Shown: in pieces, positions 54,524 to 62,911 of the stretch
Layout of the letters: each line of letters starts with the position of its first letter
How positions within the stretch are numbered: position 1 is the first letter of the stretch
Assembly (NCBI RefSeq): GCF_017571495.1
Contig: NZ_JAGETZ010000011.1
Coordinates: 124,001 to 188,000 of the forward strand
Direction: 5' to 3'
DNA length: 64,000 bases
DNA from: Hymenobacter negativus
Lineage (GTDB): Bacteria > Bacteroidota > Bacteroidia > Cytophagales > Hymenobacteraceae
The notes under the pieces: model-generated
What the model was told of the DNA's origin: nothing
The model's input: only the letters and a program-made list of their open reading frames with translations
The model's database searches: none
Made by a program: the position numbers and the translations under genes

Positions 54524-54525
54524 CA

Positions 54526-55272
54526 TTACTGCTCCCGAATCAGCTTGTACAGCTGCTCCCGGTAGGTGTCGCTCACCGGAATCTCCTTGTCTAGGATGTA
54601 AATCGTGTTGCCGTCGACCATCCGAATCTTGTCGAGCGACACGATAAATGACTTGTGCACCCGCAGAAACGGCGGTTGCGGCAGCGTCTCGGCCAGTTCC
54701 TTGAGCGTTTGGTACGTCACCACCCGCTGCGCCGGCAGGTGGATGGACACGTAGTTGCTCAGCCCTTCAATGTAGAGAATATCAGCGTAGTTGACACGTA
54801 GAAACTTGTTCTTACTCTCGCCCTTTACGAACATGTGGCCAGCGGCTGGCGGTGCGGCGGCAATAACGGGTGCGGCGGTCGGAGCCGGAGCAGCCATGGG
54901 CGCGGGGGGCGTCGCACCGGGCAGCAATGCCAGCGCCTTTTGGGCGGCTTTAAAGAAGCGCTCGAAGGAAATGGGCTTGAGCAGGTAGTCCACCACGTCG
55001 TTTTCGTAGCCTTCGAGGGCGTATTCGGGGTAGGCGGTAGTGAGGACGACCTTGCACTTGTTGCCGGCCAGCTTGAGGAACTGCAGGCCGGTGAGCTTGG
55101 GCATCTGAATATCCAGAAACACTAAATCGACCTGGCCCTGCTGCACCATCGTCAGCGCCTCGATGGGATTGGTAGTGGTACCTATCAATTCAAGGAAGGG
55201 AAGCTGGCTGATGTAATCGGCCAAGATGAGTAGGGCCGGGGCTTCATCATCGACGGCAAGGCAGCGAATCAT
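54526..55272 (-). CDS. LytTR-family response regulator
   Basis: The 248-residue protein has a receiver domain (acidic pair VDDE at 7-10, phospho-acceptor Asp54 in LVFLDIQMP, Thr79, Lys99 in YLLKP). A Pro/Ala linker covers about 115-145 and a LytTR DNA-binding domain covers 146-248 (LRVNYADILYIEGLSNYVSI, PFLRVHKSFIVSLDKI). Such regulators pair with LytS-type kinases, and the kinase gene lies directly upstream on the same strand. LytTR domains bind paired direct repeats about 21 bp apart; a fitting site lies at 56480-56509 in front of the divergent barrel-protein gene. Confidence 0.93.
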   Translation of the reverse strand: MIRCLAVDDEAPALLILADYISQLPFLELIGTTTNPIEALTMVQQGQVDLVFLDIQMPKLTGLQFLKLAGNKCKVVLTTAYPEYALEGYENDVVDYLLKPISFERFFKAAQKALALLPGATPPAPMAAPAPTAAPVIAAAPPAAGHMFVKGESKNKFLRVNYADILYIEGLSNYVSIHLPAQRVVTYQTLKELAETLPQPPFLRVHKSFIVSLDKIRMVDGNTIYILDKEIPVSDTYREQLYKLIREQ

Positions 55273-55282
55273 GGGCTAAGGG

Positions 55283-55380
55283 ATGTAGAGACGCATATTT
55301 GCGTCTCGTCGTTGGACGGTTGAAGTTGCGTCGGTGTCGGGTTGTTGTTCAACGACGAGACACAAATATGTGTCTCTATG
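55283..55380. repeat. Long inverted repeat between the kinase and regulator genes
   Basis: ATGTAGAGACGCATATTTGC... (55283-55314) faces ...ACAAATATGTGTCTCTATG (55350-55380) with a few mismatches and a 35-base loop. It occupies the intercistronic space of a two-gene signalling operon. Confidence 0.8.
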
Positions 55381-55390
55381 CCGTTCTGGC

Positions 55391-56416
55391 TTAGGCTGCC
55401 AGCCGCAATGACGTCACAAAATGCTCCCCATCCAGCCCCGCGTGCAACTCATGCCGCTCCGGATACAGCAGCTCCAGACGGCGGCACAGGTTGGGCAGCC
55501 CGATGCCGGTGGTGGCATCCTTCTGGTCGTCGCTGCGCTGGTTTTGAACCCGGAAAAACAGCCCGTCGTCTTTTACATCAAGCTGAATAATAATGGGATG
55601 CGCGGGGTCATCCAGCACGCCGTGCTTGATGGCGTTTTCTACGAAGGGGATGAGGACGAGCGGGGCTATGCGGCGGCCGGCCGGGTCACCAGTCACGTTA
55701 AAATCGACGTGGAAGCTGTCGGGGAAACGGAGACGATAGAGGGCCAGGTAATTGTGCAGGTACTCGATTTCTTTTTCTAAATCAACCTGACCGTCGGGGC
55801 TTTCGTGCAGCATGTAGCGCATCAGCTCCGAGAGTTTCAGGATGGCGTTGGCCACGGGCTTCGCCACTGGGTAAGCCATGCTGAAGAGCATGTTGAGGGT
55901 GTTGTAGAGGAAGTGCGGGTTGATTTGGGTTTTGAGGAAGGCCACTTCGGCGGCGCGCTTTTCTTCACGGAGCTGGCGGTTTTCGCGCTCGCGGCGCAGG
56001 GCCGTCTGGGCGCTCCATACGGCGGCGCTGAGCACTATCATCGGGCTGCCGAAGAAGATGTTGTCGAAAATGTAGTACGTCACCGTCGTGTCGGGCGAGT
56101 AGTTGTGGAAGCCCAGCAGCGCCGGGTAAATGGCCTCCTCAATCAGCGCCCGCAGGCCGATGTAAAGCGCTAACACGCCCGCCAGCGCGCCTACCAACTG
56201 CGGCCCCCGGCCCGAGCGCAGCAGGCGCGGGTACACCACGAGGTAGCACAGGTAAAACTCAATAAACCGAATGACTAAAATGGATGCCGTGAGCCACAAG
56301 CTGATGCGTAGGTGCCCTCTGTCGTGCAGAAACACGCCCAGGAATTCGTAGCCGCCATACAGCAGCCAGCCCAGAATGTGCCAGCGGAGGGCGGATTTGG
56401 TCAGCAGATTGGCCAT
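55391..56416 (-). CDS. LytS-type sensor histidine kinase
   Basis: The 341-residue protein has four hydrophobic segments in its first 140 residues, then a short coiled stretch (RRERENRQLREEKRAAEVAF). The His_kinase-family H-box follows, with the probable phospho-histidine in KTQINPHFLYNTLNML. An ATP-binding domain comes next (VLIPFVENAIKHGV and DATTGIGLPNLCRRLELLYP). This is the short LytS/YpdA-like type without an external sensor domain. Its response-regulator gene follows after a hairpin. The divergent gene encodes an outer-membrane barrel protein that may be its target. Confidence 0.92.
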   Translation of the reverse strand: MANLLTKSALRWHILGWLLYGGYEFLGVFLHDRGHLRISLWLTASILVIRFIEFYLCYLVVYPRLLRSGRGPQLVGALAGVLALYIGLRALIEEAIYPALLGFHNYSPDTTVTYYIFDNIFFGSPMIVLSAAVWSAQTALRRERENRQLREEKRAAEVAFLKTQINPHFLYNTLNMLFSMAYPVAKPVANAILKLSELMRYMLHESPDGQVDLEKEIEYLHNYLALYRLRFPDSFHVDFNVTGDPAGRRIAPLVLIPFVENAIKHGVLDDPAHPIIIQLDVKDDGLFFRVQNQRSDDQKDATTGIGLPNLCRRLELLYPERHELHAGLDGEHFVTSLRLAA

Positions 56417-56479
56417 GATAGGGCAGGGATTAATGCAGGACCAAAACTACCGCCCCCCGCCAGCACCCGCACCTTTTTT

Positions 56480-56509
56480 ATGCGAAAGCCCGGTTTTAGG
56501 ATGCGAAAC
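56480..56509. promoter_or_regulatory. Candidate LytTR binding site: direct repeats 21 bp apart
   Basis: ATGCGAAAG (56480-56488) and ATGCGAAAC (56501-56509) are 9-bp direct repeats with a 12-base spacer, and both continue into CCGG-like bases. Nine-base direct repeats at this spacing are the known architecture of LytTR-domain operators. The site lies in the divergent region between the LytS/LytTR genes and the barrel-protein gene at 56626. Confidence 0.5.
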
Positions 56510-56625
56510 CGGAAAACGCCCAAAAGGCCCGATAACAGCAGGTTTTGGGGCGTTGGAATAATGTTTTTTACCCCGGAAATGGGCCAGCTCACCTTTGAGC
56601 CATCAAACCGCCAACGCCCTTTCCC

Positions 56626-59043
56626 ATGAACACCTTTACCTGCTTCCGCCGCCTTTTCACCCTCGCCCTACTGGCCCTGCCAATGCTCTCGCAATGGGCC
56701 GCCGCCCAGGCCACCGCCACCGGCTCCGTGCTCGATAAAGCCGGCCAGCCACTGGGCTTCGCCACCGCCATGTTGCTGGCTCTGCCCGATTCCAGCATCG
56801 CCAATTCGCAAACCACCACCGAACTGGGCGCCTACACCTTCGGCGGCGTGAAGCCCGGCCGCTACTGCGTGAAGGCAATGATGATGAGCTACACCACCGC
56901 TCTTAGCGCCGCCTTTGTCGTGAGTAAAGATGCTATCACGGTGCCGGCTCTGCGCCTGGCGCCGGCTACCACGGCCCTGAAAGAAGTGACCGTAGTGGGC
57001 ACCACGCCCATGCTGGAGCAGCACGCCGACCGCACCGTGGTGAACGTGGACCGCCTGAATACGGCCGGCGAAACCGCCCTCGACATTCTGCGCAAAGCCC
57101 CTGGCGTAACTCTTGACAAAGACGACAACATCCTGTACCGCGGCAGCGCCGGCGTCAACGTCATGATTGATGGCAAGCTCACCTACATGAGCGGCGCGGC
57201 CCTGAGTAGCTACCTCAAGTCCTTGCCCGCCTCGGCCATCAGCCAGATTGAGCTCATGCCCAACCCACCCGCCTCGATGGACGCCGCCGGCACGGCCGGG
57301 GTGCTCAACATCAAGCTGAAGCGCAGCCAGTTGCCCGGCCTGAGCGGCACCTACACCCTCGGCCTCGGCCAGGGCCGCTACGAGAAAAGCTGGGCCGGCA
57401 CCAACCTGGCCTACAACGTGGGCGAGGTGCGCCTCTTCGCCCGCGTCGACGCCGGCCGCTACAACTCTTTCAACCGCCTCACCATGATTCGCACCATCGG
57501 CGATAGCCTTTTCAACCAGGAAAACGTGTGGCGCCCGCTCACCTACGCCGGTACCTACAGCACCGGCGCCGACGTGGCCCTGACCGCAAAGCAAAGCCTG
57601 GGTATCCAGCTGCGCGGTGGCTTTGACCAGACCGATGCCGTGAGCACCAGCAACTCCGTGACCACCGACCTGGACGGCAACTGCGGCGGCGGCCGCCAGA
57701 TGACCAACCCCAAAAACAGCACCGGCAACAACCAGGCCCTGAACCTCTACTACAAATACGCCCTCGACAGCACCGGCCGCGAGCTGAGCGCTACCGCCGA
57801 CTTCGTGCACTACGCCAACACCAACGACCAGCGCTTCAACAACGTAATCTTCGCTTCCAACTCCGAGCAGGGCCGCCCGGCCGAGCAACTGCGAAGCGCC
57901 GCGTCGGCCGAAACCACCATCCGGGCTGCCAAAATCGACTACGTGCACCCCTTCGCCGGCACCAAATGGCGGGCCGAAACCGGCGTCAAAACCAGCTGGG
58001 TGACCTCGCGCAGCGCCATCCAACTCGATAAGCTGATGGACAGCGGCTGGCAAACCGATGCCCTGCGCACCAACCAGTTTGCCTACGACGAGCACATCAC
58101 CGCCGGCTATGTGAGCGTGAACACCACCCTCCACCGCTGGGAGCTGAAAGCCGGCCTGCGCGGCGAGCTCACCCAAACTACCGGCACGCCCGCCATCGGC
58201 GCGGTTATATCCCGCAACTACTTTCAGCTGTTTCCCAGCGCTTTTGCCAACTACAGAATGGATGAGAACAACCAGGTGAGCGCCTCCGTGAGCCGCCGCA
58301 TCACCCGCCCCGCCTACCAAAACCTGAACCCCTTCCTCAACTATACTGACTTCTACACTGCCCAGCAGGGCAACCCCTTCCTGGCGCCCTCGCTCTCGCA
58401 GTCCTTCGTGCTGAACTACCTGCACAAAGACTTCCAAGTGCTGAGTCTGAGCTATCTGCACGAAACCAACTCGGTGAACGAAGTCATCAGCCAGAACGAC
58501 GTCACCAAGGTATCGACTAGCACGCCCCAAAACCTGGCCCAGACTAGCACCATCACCCTGAGCTCGGGCGGCCACACTGACATCACCAAAGCCTGGGGCG
58601 TCGATAACCAGCTGAGCGGCAGCTACACTCAGGTAAGCACCACCATTCAGGACCAGCCCGTGCGGCTGGCCAGCTACAACTGGGAAGCCAGCTCCAACCA
58701 CACCTTCATCCTGCCCCGCAACTACAAGCTAATGGTGGGCGGCGAATACAGCTCGCCCGGCGTGATGGGCCTGTTCCACACCAAGGCCAGCGGCTCGGTG
58801 AACCTGGGCTTGAAAAAGCAAGTGTGGGCCGAGCGCGCCACCTTTAGCCTGCGTGTGGCCGACGTCTTCAACACCAGCCGCTTCCGCAGCACGCTCAACT
58901 ACGCCAACGTGAACCAAACCTGGAACAACCAGTGGGAAAGCCGCCGCGTCACGCTCACCTTCACCTGCAAAATCGGCAGCGGCAAAACCCAGGCCCGCCG
59001 CGCCGCCGCCAGCGCCGACGAGGAGGGCCGCGTGGGGAACTAG
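56626..59043 (+). CDS. TonB-dependent-receptor-type outer-membrane beta-barrel protein
   Basis: The 805-residue protein has a signal peptide (residues 1-28, ending WAAAQA) and a carboxypeptidase-regulatory-like domain (about 29-115: GSVLDKAGQPLGFATAMLLA, GAYTFGGVKPGRYCVKAMMMSY). A plug region follows (LDILRKAPGVTLDKDDNILYR, GVNVMIDGKLTYMSG), then a long barrel with recurring aromatic strands (RITRPAYQNLNPFLNY). It fits the outer-membrane beta-barrel family common in Bacteroidota. No SusD partner is present. Divergent to a LytS/LytTR pair and carrying a candidate LytTR site upstream, it may be regulated by that system. The cargo is unknown. Confidence 0.9.
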   Translation: MNTFTCFRRLFTLALLALPMLSQWAAAQATATGSVLDKAGQPLGFATAMLLALPDSSIANSQTTTELGAYTFGGVKPGRYCVKAMMMSYTTALSAAFVVSKDAITVPALRLAPATTALKEVTVVGTTPMLEQHADRTVVNVDRLNTAGETALDILRKAPGVTLDKDDNILYRGSAGVNVMIDGKLTYMSGAALSSYLKSLPASAISQIELMPNPPASMDAAGTAGVLNIKLKRSQLPGLSGTYTLGLGQGRYEKSWAGTNLAYNVGEVRLFARVDAGRYNSFNRLTMIRTIGDSLFNQENVWRPLTYAGTYSTGADVALTAKQSLGIQLRGGFDQTDAVSTSNSVTTDLDGNCGGGRQMTNPKNSTGNNQALNLYYKYALDSTGRELSATADFVHYANTNDQRFNNVIFASNSEQGRPAEQLRSAASAETTIRAAKIDYVHPFAGTKWRAETGVKTSWVTSRSAIQLDKLMDSGWQTDALRTNQFAYDEHITAGYVSVNTTLHRWELKAGLRGELTQTTGTPAIGAVISRNYFQLFPSAFANYRMDENNQVSASVSRRITRPAYQNLNPFLNYTDFYTAQQGNPFLAPSLSQSFVLNYLHKDFQVLSLSYLHETNSVNEVISQNDVTKVSTSTPQNLAQTSTITLSSGGHTDITKAWGVDNQLSGSYTQVSTTIQDQPVRLASYNWEASSNHTFILPRNYKLMVGGEYSSPGVMGLFHTKASGSVNLGLKKQVWAERATFSLRVADVFNTSRFRSTLNYANVNQTWNNQWESRRVTLTFTCKIGSGKTQARRAAASADEEGRVGN

Positions 59044-59120
59044 GAAAGCGTTGGCAATAGCCAGCAGGCCGCAAAATGAACCATCCAAGCACTACCTCGT
59101 CCGAACGGGTGGCGCAAAAA

Positions 59121-59135
59121 CTTAAATCATCACCA
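59121..59135 (+). promoter_or_regulatory. CTTAAATCnTCACCA element before the small AraC gene
   Basis: CTTAAATCATCACCA matches the two elements at 59752-59787 at 14 of 15 positions. It ends 22 bases before a -7-like box (GAAATTTG, 59158-59165), exactly the distance found at the SnoaL promoter. Confidence 0.6.
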
Positions 59136-59196
59136 GCATAACTGGCTAAAGAATGGGGAAATTTGCGGCTGCATTCACGCCTTATTTTTCCTGAAC

Positions 59197-59640
59197 ATGG
59201 CTACTAAAATCCCTCAAGCGTACCTGAGCCGCCAAGCGGAAATCACGCAGCTTTTTCAGCAGGTGATGAATGCGCACATGGACGATTTTATGGCCGGGCG
59301 GGCGCCGGAAATGGTGCACATCCGCGAGCTGGCCAGCCGCATGTGCCTGCATCCGGTGCACGTCAGCAGCGTTATCAAGCTGCATACGGGGTTTCACCCG
59401 TGCTATTTCTACGAACTGCGGATTGTGGAGGAAGCCCGAAACCTGCTGGCCGACTTCAGCCTGGCGGTGGGCGAGGTGGCCAGCCGCCTGACGTACGACA
59501 CCTCCAACTTCACCAAGTTCTTCAAAACCTACGCCGGCCTCACGCCCACCGAATACCGCAAAAAGCTGAGCGGCGCACCCGCCCTCGTAGCAGCCGGAGC
59601 CGCGCCGGAGCTACCGCAGCCGTTGCGTCTCGTCGCCTAA
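59197..59640 (+). CDS. Short AraC-family transcriptional regulator (DNA-binding domain only)
   Basis: The 147-residue protein is essentially one AraC/XylS DNA-binding domain (about residues 28-128): ELASRMCLHPVHVSSVIKLHTG is helix-turn-helix one, and VGEVASRLTYDTSNFTKFFKTYAGLTPTEYRKKL is the second with the family signature. No sensor domain is attached, so activity may depend on abundance or a partner. The gene is preceded by one copy and followed by two copies of CTTAAATCnTCACCA, the likely binding site. It may control itself and the SnoaL-SDR pair downstream. Confidence 0.9.
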   Translation: MATKIPQAYLSRQAEITQLFQQVMNAHMDDFMAGRAPEMVHIRELASRMCLHPVHVSSVIKLHTGFHPCYFYELRIVEEARNLLADFSLAVGEVASRLTYDTSNFTKFFKTYAGLTPTEYRKKLSGAPALVAAGAAPELPQPLRLVA

Positions 59641-59751
59641 GCAGCGACCCACACCGAGTGAGGCCGAACGATAAAATCGTTCGGCCTTTTTGCGTTGGAT
59701 ACCCTGCATTTGGTGGCGCATGAACACGGTTGAGGCCACTTGGGAGAATTA

Positions 59752-59787
59752 CTTAAATCTTCACCAATAGTCCTTAAATCCTCACCA
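59752..59787 (+). promoter_or_regulatory. Paired CTTAAATCnTCACCA direct repeats before the SnoaL-SDR genes
   Basis: CTTAAATCTTCACCA (59752-59766) and CTTAAATCCTCACCA (59773-59787) begin exactly 21 bp apart, two helical turns, as expected for an AraC-type activator. The second copy ends 22 bases before the -7-like box GACCTTTG (59810-59817). No -33 TTG box is present, consistent with activator dependence. Confidence 0.65.
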
Positions 59788-59809
59788 AAGCCCCGGTTAC
59801 CGCTGGTCA

Positions 59810-59817
59810 GACCTTTG
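59810..59817 (+). promoter_or_regulatory. -7-like box of the SnoaL-SDR operon
   Basis: GACCTTTG matches TAnnTTTG at 7 of 8 positions and lies 22 bases before the ATG at 59840. Confidence 0.45.
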
Positions 59818-59839
59818 TTTCAACCATTTGAGCGAAGCA

Positions 59840-60292
59840 ATGACAACCCCAAAAGAACCCGCCGCGCTGGTGCCGGCCCTAACGGCCGCCGAGCGCCACG
59901 CCATCACAACCTTCTACGGTGCCTGGAAGCTAAACCAGCCCGATTTAATTGACGAAGCCTGCGCGCCCGATTGGCAGGACATTCCGCTGGGACCCGGCCA
60001 AGTGGCCGGCCCGCAGGGCATGAAGGACATCATTCGCCACTTCGTGGACATTCTGCCCGATGTGGAAATCAACGTGCTCGAACTGTTCGGCACGCACGAG
60101 CGGGCCGGAGTGCGGGCCGAAATCGCCTTCACCCACAGCCACGAAGTGCTAGGCATCCCGGCCACGGGCAGAAAAGTGGCTATTCCTCTGCACGAATTCC
60201 ATTATCTGAAAGCGGGCAAAATCACCCACACCTGGCACCTGGAAGATTGGTTTGGCCTGCTGACGCAAAGCGCCGCGTGGCCTATCAAATAA
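59840..60292 (+). CDS. SnoaL-like ester-cyclase-family protein
   Basis: The 150-residue protein has the SnoaL-like cone fold pattern: TFYGAWKLNQPDLIDEACAPDW, then GPQGMKDIIRHFVDILPDVEI, and a strand block VRAEIAFTHSHEVLGIPATGRKV, ending with ITHTWHLEDWFGLLTQ. Relatives include polyketide cyclases and many proteins of unknown use. The ATG at 59840 is chosen because the frame before it starts with TTG inside the promoter leader. It is followed 35 bases later by an SDR gene on the same strand, suggesting that both act on one compound. Confidence 0.88.
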   Translation: MTTPKEPAALVPALTAAERHAITTFYGAWKLNQPDLIDEACAPDWQDIPLGPGQVAGPQGMKDIIRHFVDILPDVEINVLELFGTHERAGVRAEIAFTHSHEVLGIPATGRKVAIPLHEFHYLKAGKITHTWHLEDWFGLLTQSAAWPIK

Positions 60293-60327
60293 CGCGTTTC
60301 AATTAATACATTTTAATCGAGCTATCC

Positions 60328-61002
60328 ATGAGTAATTCCATGAAAACCGCCGTTGTAACCGGTGTCAGCAGCGGCATTGGCCGGGCTCTGGCGCAAAAGC
60401 TGCTGGCCGAAGGCTACCAGGTAATTGGTACCACGCGCACCGGCCAAGCCGAGGGGCTAAGCCATCCCAACCTGCAACTGGTGGCATTGGAGGCTACCAG
60501 CGAAGCCAGCGTGCAACAGGCCGCCGGTCAAATTGCGGCCCTCACCACCGGCATTGACTTGCTGGTGAACAACGCGGGCACGGCCCCCGATGTGTTTGCG
60601 GTAGCACCAGAACGAGCCGCCTTCACCCAAACGCTGACCACGAATGTCACTGGTCCGGTGTTCTTTACCGAGGCGCTGCTGCCTTACCTGAACAGTGGTG
60701 GGCAAGTCATCTTTGTGTCGAGCAACATGGGGCTGCCCCGCAACGCCGCCCCGAATGGCCCTGGCTACCGGCTGTCGAAGGCGTCCATCAACATGTACGC
60801 AGCCATGCTGGCGCAGCGCCTTGCCGAGCGGCAGATTCGGGTGACGCCCATGCACCCCGGCTGGGTGCAGACCCGGCTGGGCGGCAGCAAGGCCCCACTC
60901 ACGCCCGAGCAAGCCGCCGAAGGCCTTTACCAAGGCATCGTGACCAATACCGAAAGCGGCCAGTTTTGGAATGCCGCCGTGGGCGTGCTAGAAGCCTTTT
61001 AG
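60328..61002 (+). CDS. Short-chain dehydrogenase/reductase
   Basis: The 224-residue classical-type SDR has the cofactor motif VVTGVSSGIGRAL (about residues 7-19), LLVNNAGTAP, the active-site serine region QVIFVSSNMG, and the catalytic Tyr-x-x-x-Lys in GYRLSKASINMYAA. It uses NAD(P)H; the substrate is unknown. It lies downstream of the SnoaL-like gene and ends before a good terminator, so the pair forms one transcription unit probably activated by the AraC-type product of 59197-59640. Confidence 0.9.
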   Translation: MSNSMKTAVVTGVSSGIGRALAQKLLAEGYQVIGTTRTGQAEGLSHPNLQLVALEATSEASVQQAAGQIAALTTGIDLLVNNAGTAPDVFAVAPERAAFTQTLTTNVTGPVFFTEALLPYLNSGGQVIFVSSNMGLPRNAAPNGPGYRLSKASINMYAAMLAQRLAERQIRVTPMHPGWVQTRLGGSKAPLTPEQAAEGLYQGIVTNTESGQFWNAAVGVLEAF

Positions 61003-61037
61003 CGTAGCGTGCCAGAGCCATCAGGATGAATAAAAGG

Positions 61038-61080
61038 AGCCATACCATCTGCCGCCCGCGCCGGATGGTATGGCTTCTTT
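61038..61080. terminator. Terminator between the SDR and ureD genes
   Basis: AGCCATACCATC (61038-61049) and GATGGTATGGCT (61064-61075) are exact complements with a 14-base loop and a following TCTTTT. It ends the SnoaL-SDR transcript and may also serve ureD from the opposite side. Confidence 0.8.
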
Positions 61081-61084
61081 TGCG

Positions 61085-61987
61085 CTAATACTTCCTCACC
61101 AGCGGGTTATACCCCAGCAGCCGCTCATCTGCCAGCCCGGCCAGCAGCGCGTCGCACAGCGGCTGCAGCGCCATCCGGCTCTGCGCCGCCGCCCGCAGCA
61201 CCCACACGTTCTCTCTAGCTTGCGCCACCGAAACCACGTATGGCTGGCTGCTGATGCGAAAATGCGGCCCCGTGCTGCCCGCCATTTTCAGCCCTTCCAA
61301 CACTTGGGTCAAAAACCGGTACCGCGCATCATCGGGGCTGCCGACCAGAAAAACGGAGAAGAAGGTTTGATACTGGGCGAAGTTGGCCGGCGAGGTGGCA
61401 ATATTTTCCTCGGGGCGGAAAGCAAACCTGTCCAGCACCACCAGCCGGCCTGCCACCCGCACCCGCAGCTCCGACTGCAGCGCGTGGAAGGCAAACTGCT
61501 CGCCCTGGTCCATGCGGCCGGAGTGAAACCAATCGACCAGAAACAGCAGCGATGTGGGCTGCAGGTGCCACTCCTGCACCTGTCGGTAGCGGCTTTCGGC
61601 TTGCAGTACCACCGGGTCGGGGAATATGACGGCCAAGGCGTTTTCGCTTAACTCGCCCACCGTGTGCTGCTCCGCTACGGACCCATCAATGGACCGAAAA
61701 ATCTTGGTGCTGGCCTGGGTGCTGAGGATGAGCCGCCCATCGGCCTGCACCGTGATGCGCAGCCGGATAATGTCGCCCGCCACCATGCCGCCGCCGTAAC
61801 TGCTCAGTACCACGTGCACGGCGCGGCCGTGCGAGGCTGGTTGCAGCAGCTTCAGCGGCTGGATGTTTTTGCAGGCCACCAGACGCGAGCGGCCGCGCAC
61901 CTCGGCCACCTCCAACACGCTCCAGGCAGGTGCGGCGGGTGGCGGAGGGGCAACAGGCAGGGGAGGGGCAGCCGAATCAATGTTCAT
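61085..61987 (-). CDS. ureD: Urease accessory protein UreD
   Basis: The 300-residue protein is the scaffold that binds apo-urease and forms the nickel tunnel with UreF and UreG. It shows the family core LQPASHGRAVHVVLSSYGGGMVAGDIIRL, then RLILSTQASTKIFRS, and the late LLFLVDWFHSGRMDQGE segment. The N-terminus starts with a Pro-rich stretch (PPLPVAPPPPAAPA) before the fold. The ATG at 61987 is preferred to an in-frame TTG at 62020. It lies 6.6 kb from ureG and on the opposite strand, separated by two unrelated regulatory modules, so it is transcribed independently of the rest of the urease genes. Confidence 0.94.
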   Translation of the reverse strand: MNIDSAAPPLPVAPPPPAAPAWSVLEVAEVRGRSRLVACKNIQPLKLLQPASHGRAVHVVLSSYGGGMVAGDIIRLRITVQADGRLILSTQASTKIFRSIDGSVAEQHTVGELSENALAVIFPDPVVLQAESRYRQVQEWHLQPTSLLFLVDWFHSGRMDQGEQFAFHALQSELRVRVAGRLVVLDRFAFRPEENIATSPANFAQYQTFFSVFLVGSPDDARYRFLTQVLEGLKMAGSTGPHFRISSQPYVVSVAQARENVWVLRAAAQSRMALQPLCDALLAGLADERLLGYNPLVRKY

Positions 61988-62103
61988 CGTACTGCGAAGT
62001 ACGGGCGTGATATTCGTCAATTGTGCACGGCTGCTTGGGCAATTTCGGCTTCGGGTGTCGGGCTTATTGTTGCGGGCGCAATAGCTGGCAGCTTATCTGC
62101 GTT

Positions 62104-62132
62104 TTGAAATAAGCCGTCTGCCTGTATTTTAG
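62104..62132 (+). promoter_or_regulatory. Possible promoter of the J-domain-like gene
   Basis: TTG (62104-62106) and TATTTTAG (62125-62132; 7 of 8 to TAnnTTTG) are 18 bases apart. The ATG at 62154 follows 21 bases later. Confidence 0.4.
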
Positions 62133-62153
62133 GGCCTTGCCGTGCTATCCCTT

Positions 62154-62906
62154 ATGCAGAATTATTACCGCTTGCTGGGCGTCGAGCCCACGGCCACCGC
62201 GCAGGAAATTGTTCAGGGCTACTTACGCCAGCGCAACCGCCTCAAGCGCCTCGCCGCCCATGACCCTGCCATGAAGTCTCGCCTGGCCGAAGTGGAGGCT
62301 GGCTACGGCATCCTGGCCCACCCGCGCCGCCGTGTAGCCTACGATGTGCTGCTGGCCGAAGAACCCGCTGCGCCGGCTTTGCCCTCGGCCCGCCGCTCTG
62401 CTGATGAGCGCATGGCCCGCTATGCCCAGTGGGCCCGCCGCCTCAACCTGGCGTTGCTGGCAGGCTGTCTGCTGCTGGTACTCGACTGGGCCCTGCCCCA
62501 GCGCCAGTATCCGCACGAAACCATCCTTAGCCGCTTTCCCGTGTCCGTGTCGGCGGCGCTTTCCGACCCGCAGCTGGCTTACCGCGTGCACACCGAGCAC
62601 ACCACTTTCCGGCTGCCCAGCGCCATCAGCCACCGGGCGCGGTCGGGCCAGCACCTGGTGGTGTGGCAAACGCCGCTGCTGCGCGAGGTGCAGCGCATCA
62701 GCATTTCCGATGCCGGAGCCGACCCAACGCCGTTTCAGCCCTACGGCGGCACTATTTACGGCACCTTTTTCCTGCTGCCGCTGCTGATGGGAGCCGTGGC
62801 AGCGGTGGGCGTGTGGCCCGGTCGCTCCCCCGAAACCGTAGTCAATACCGCCGCAGTAGGCAGCCTTCTGGCCATTCTGGTATTGGTGATAATGCTCTCT
62901 TTTTAA
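62154..62906 (+). CDS. J-domain-like membrane protein lacking a normal HPD motif
   Basis: The 250-residue protein starts with a DnaJ-like domain (residues 1-65: YYRLLGVEPTATAQEIVQGY, then EVEAGYGILAHPRRRVAYDVL). The HPD motif that stimulates Hsp70 ATPase is missing at its expected place and an AAHDPA sequence occurs instead, so chaperone coupling is doubtful. Two hydrophobic segments follow (about 100-118 and 205-250), with a strand-rich part between them that probably faces the periplasm. The ATG at 62154 is used; an in-frame GTG at 62142 is possible. Function unknown. Confidence 0.8.
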   Translation: MQNYYRLLGVEPTATAQEIVQGYLRQRNRLKRLAAHDPAMKSRLAEVEAGYGILAHPRRRVAYDVLLAEEPAAPALPSARRSADERMARYAQWARRLNLALLAGCLLLVLDWALPQRQYPHETILSRFPVSVSAALSDPQLAYRVHTEHTTFRLPSAISHRARSGQHLVVWQTPLLREVQRISISDAGADPTPFQPYGGTIYGTFFLLPLLMGAVAAVGVWPGRSPETVVNTAAVGSLLAILVLVIMLSF

Positions 62907-62911
62907 GTCGC

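Noticed and set aside
56668-58701. 677-codon antisense frame opposite the outer-membrane barrel gene
   Set aside because: Same codon-bias effect; low-complexity Gly/Val/Ala/His composition and no recognisable motif or start signal.
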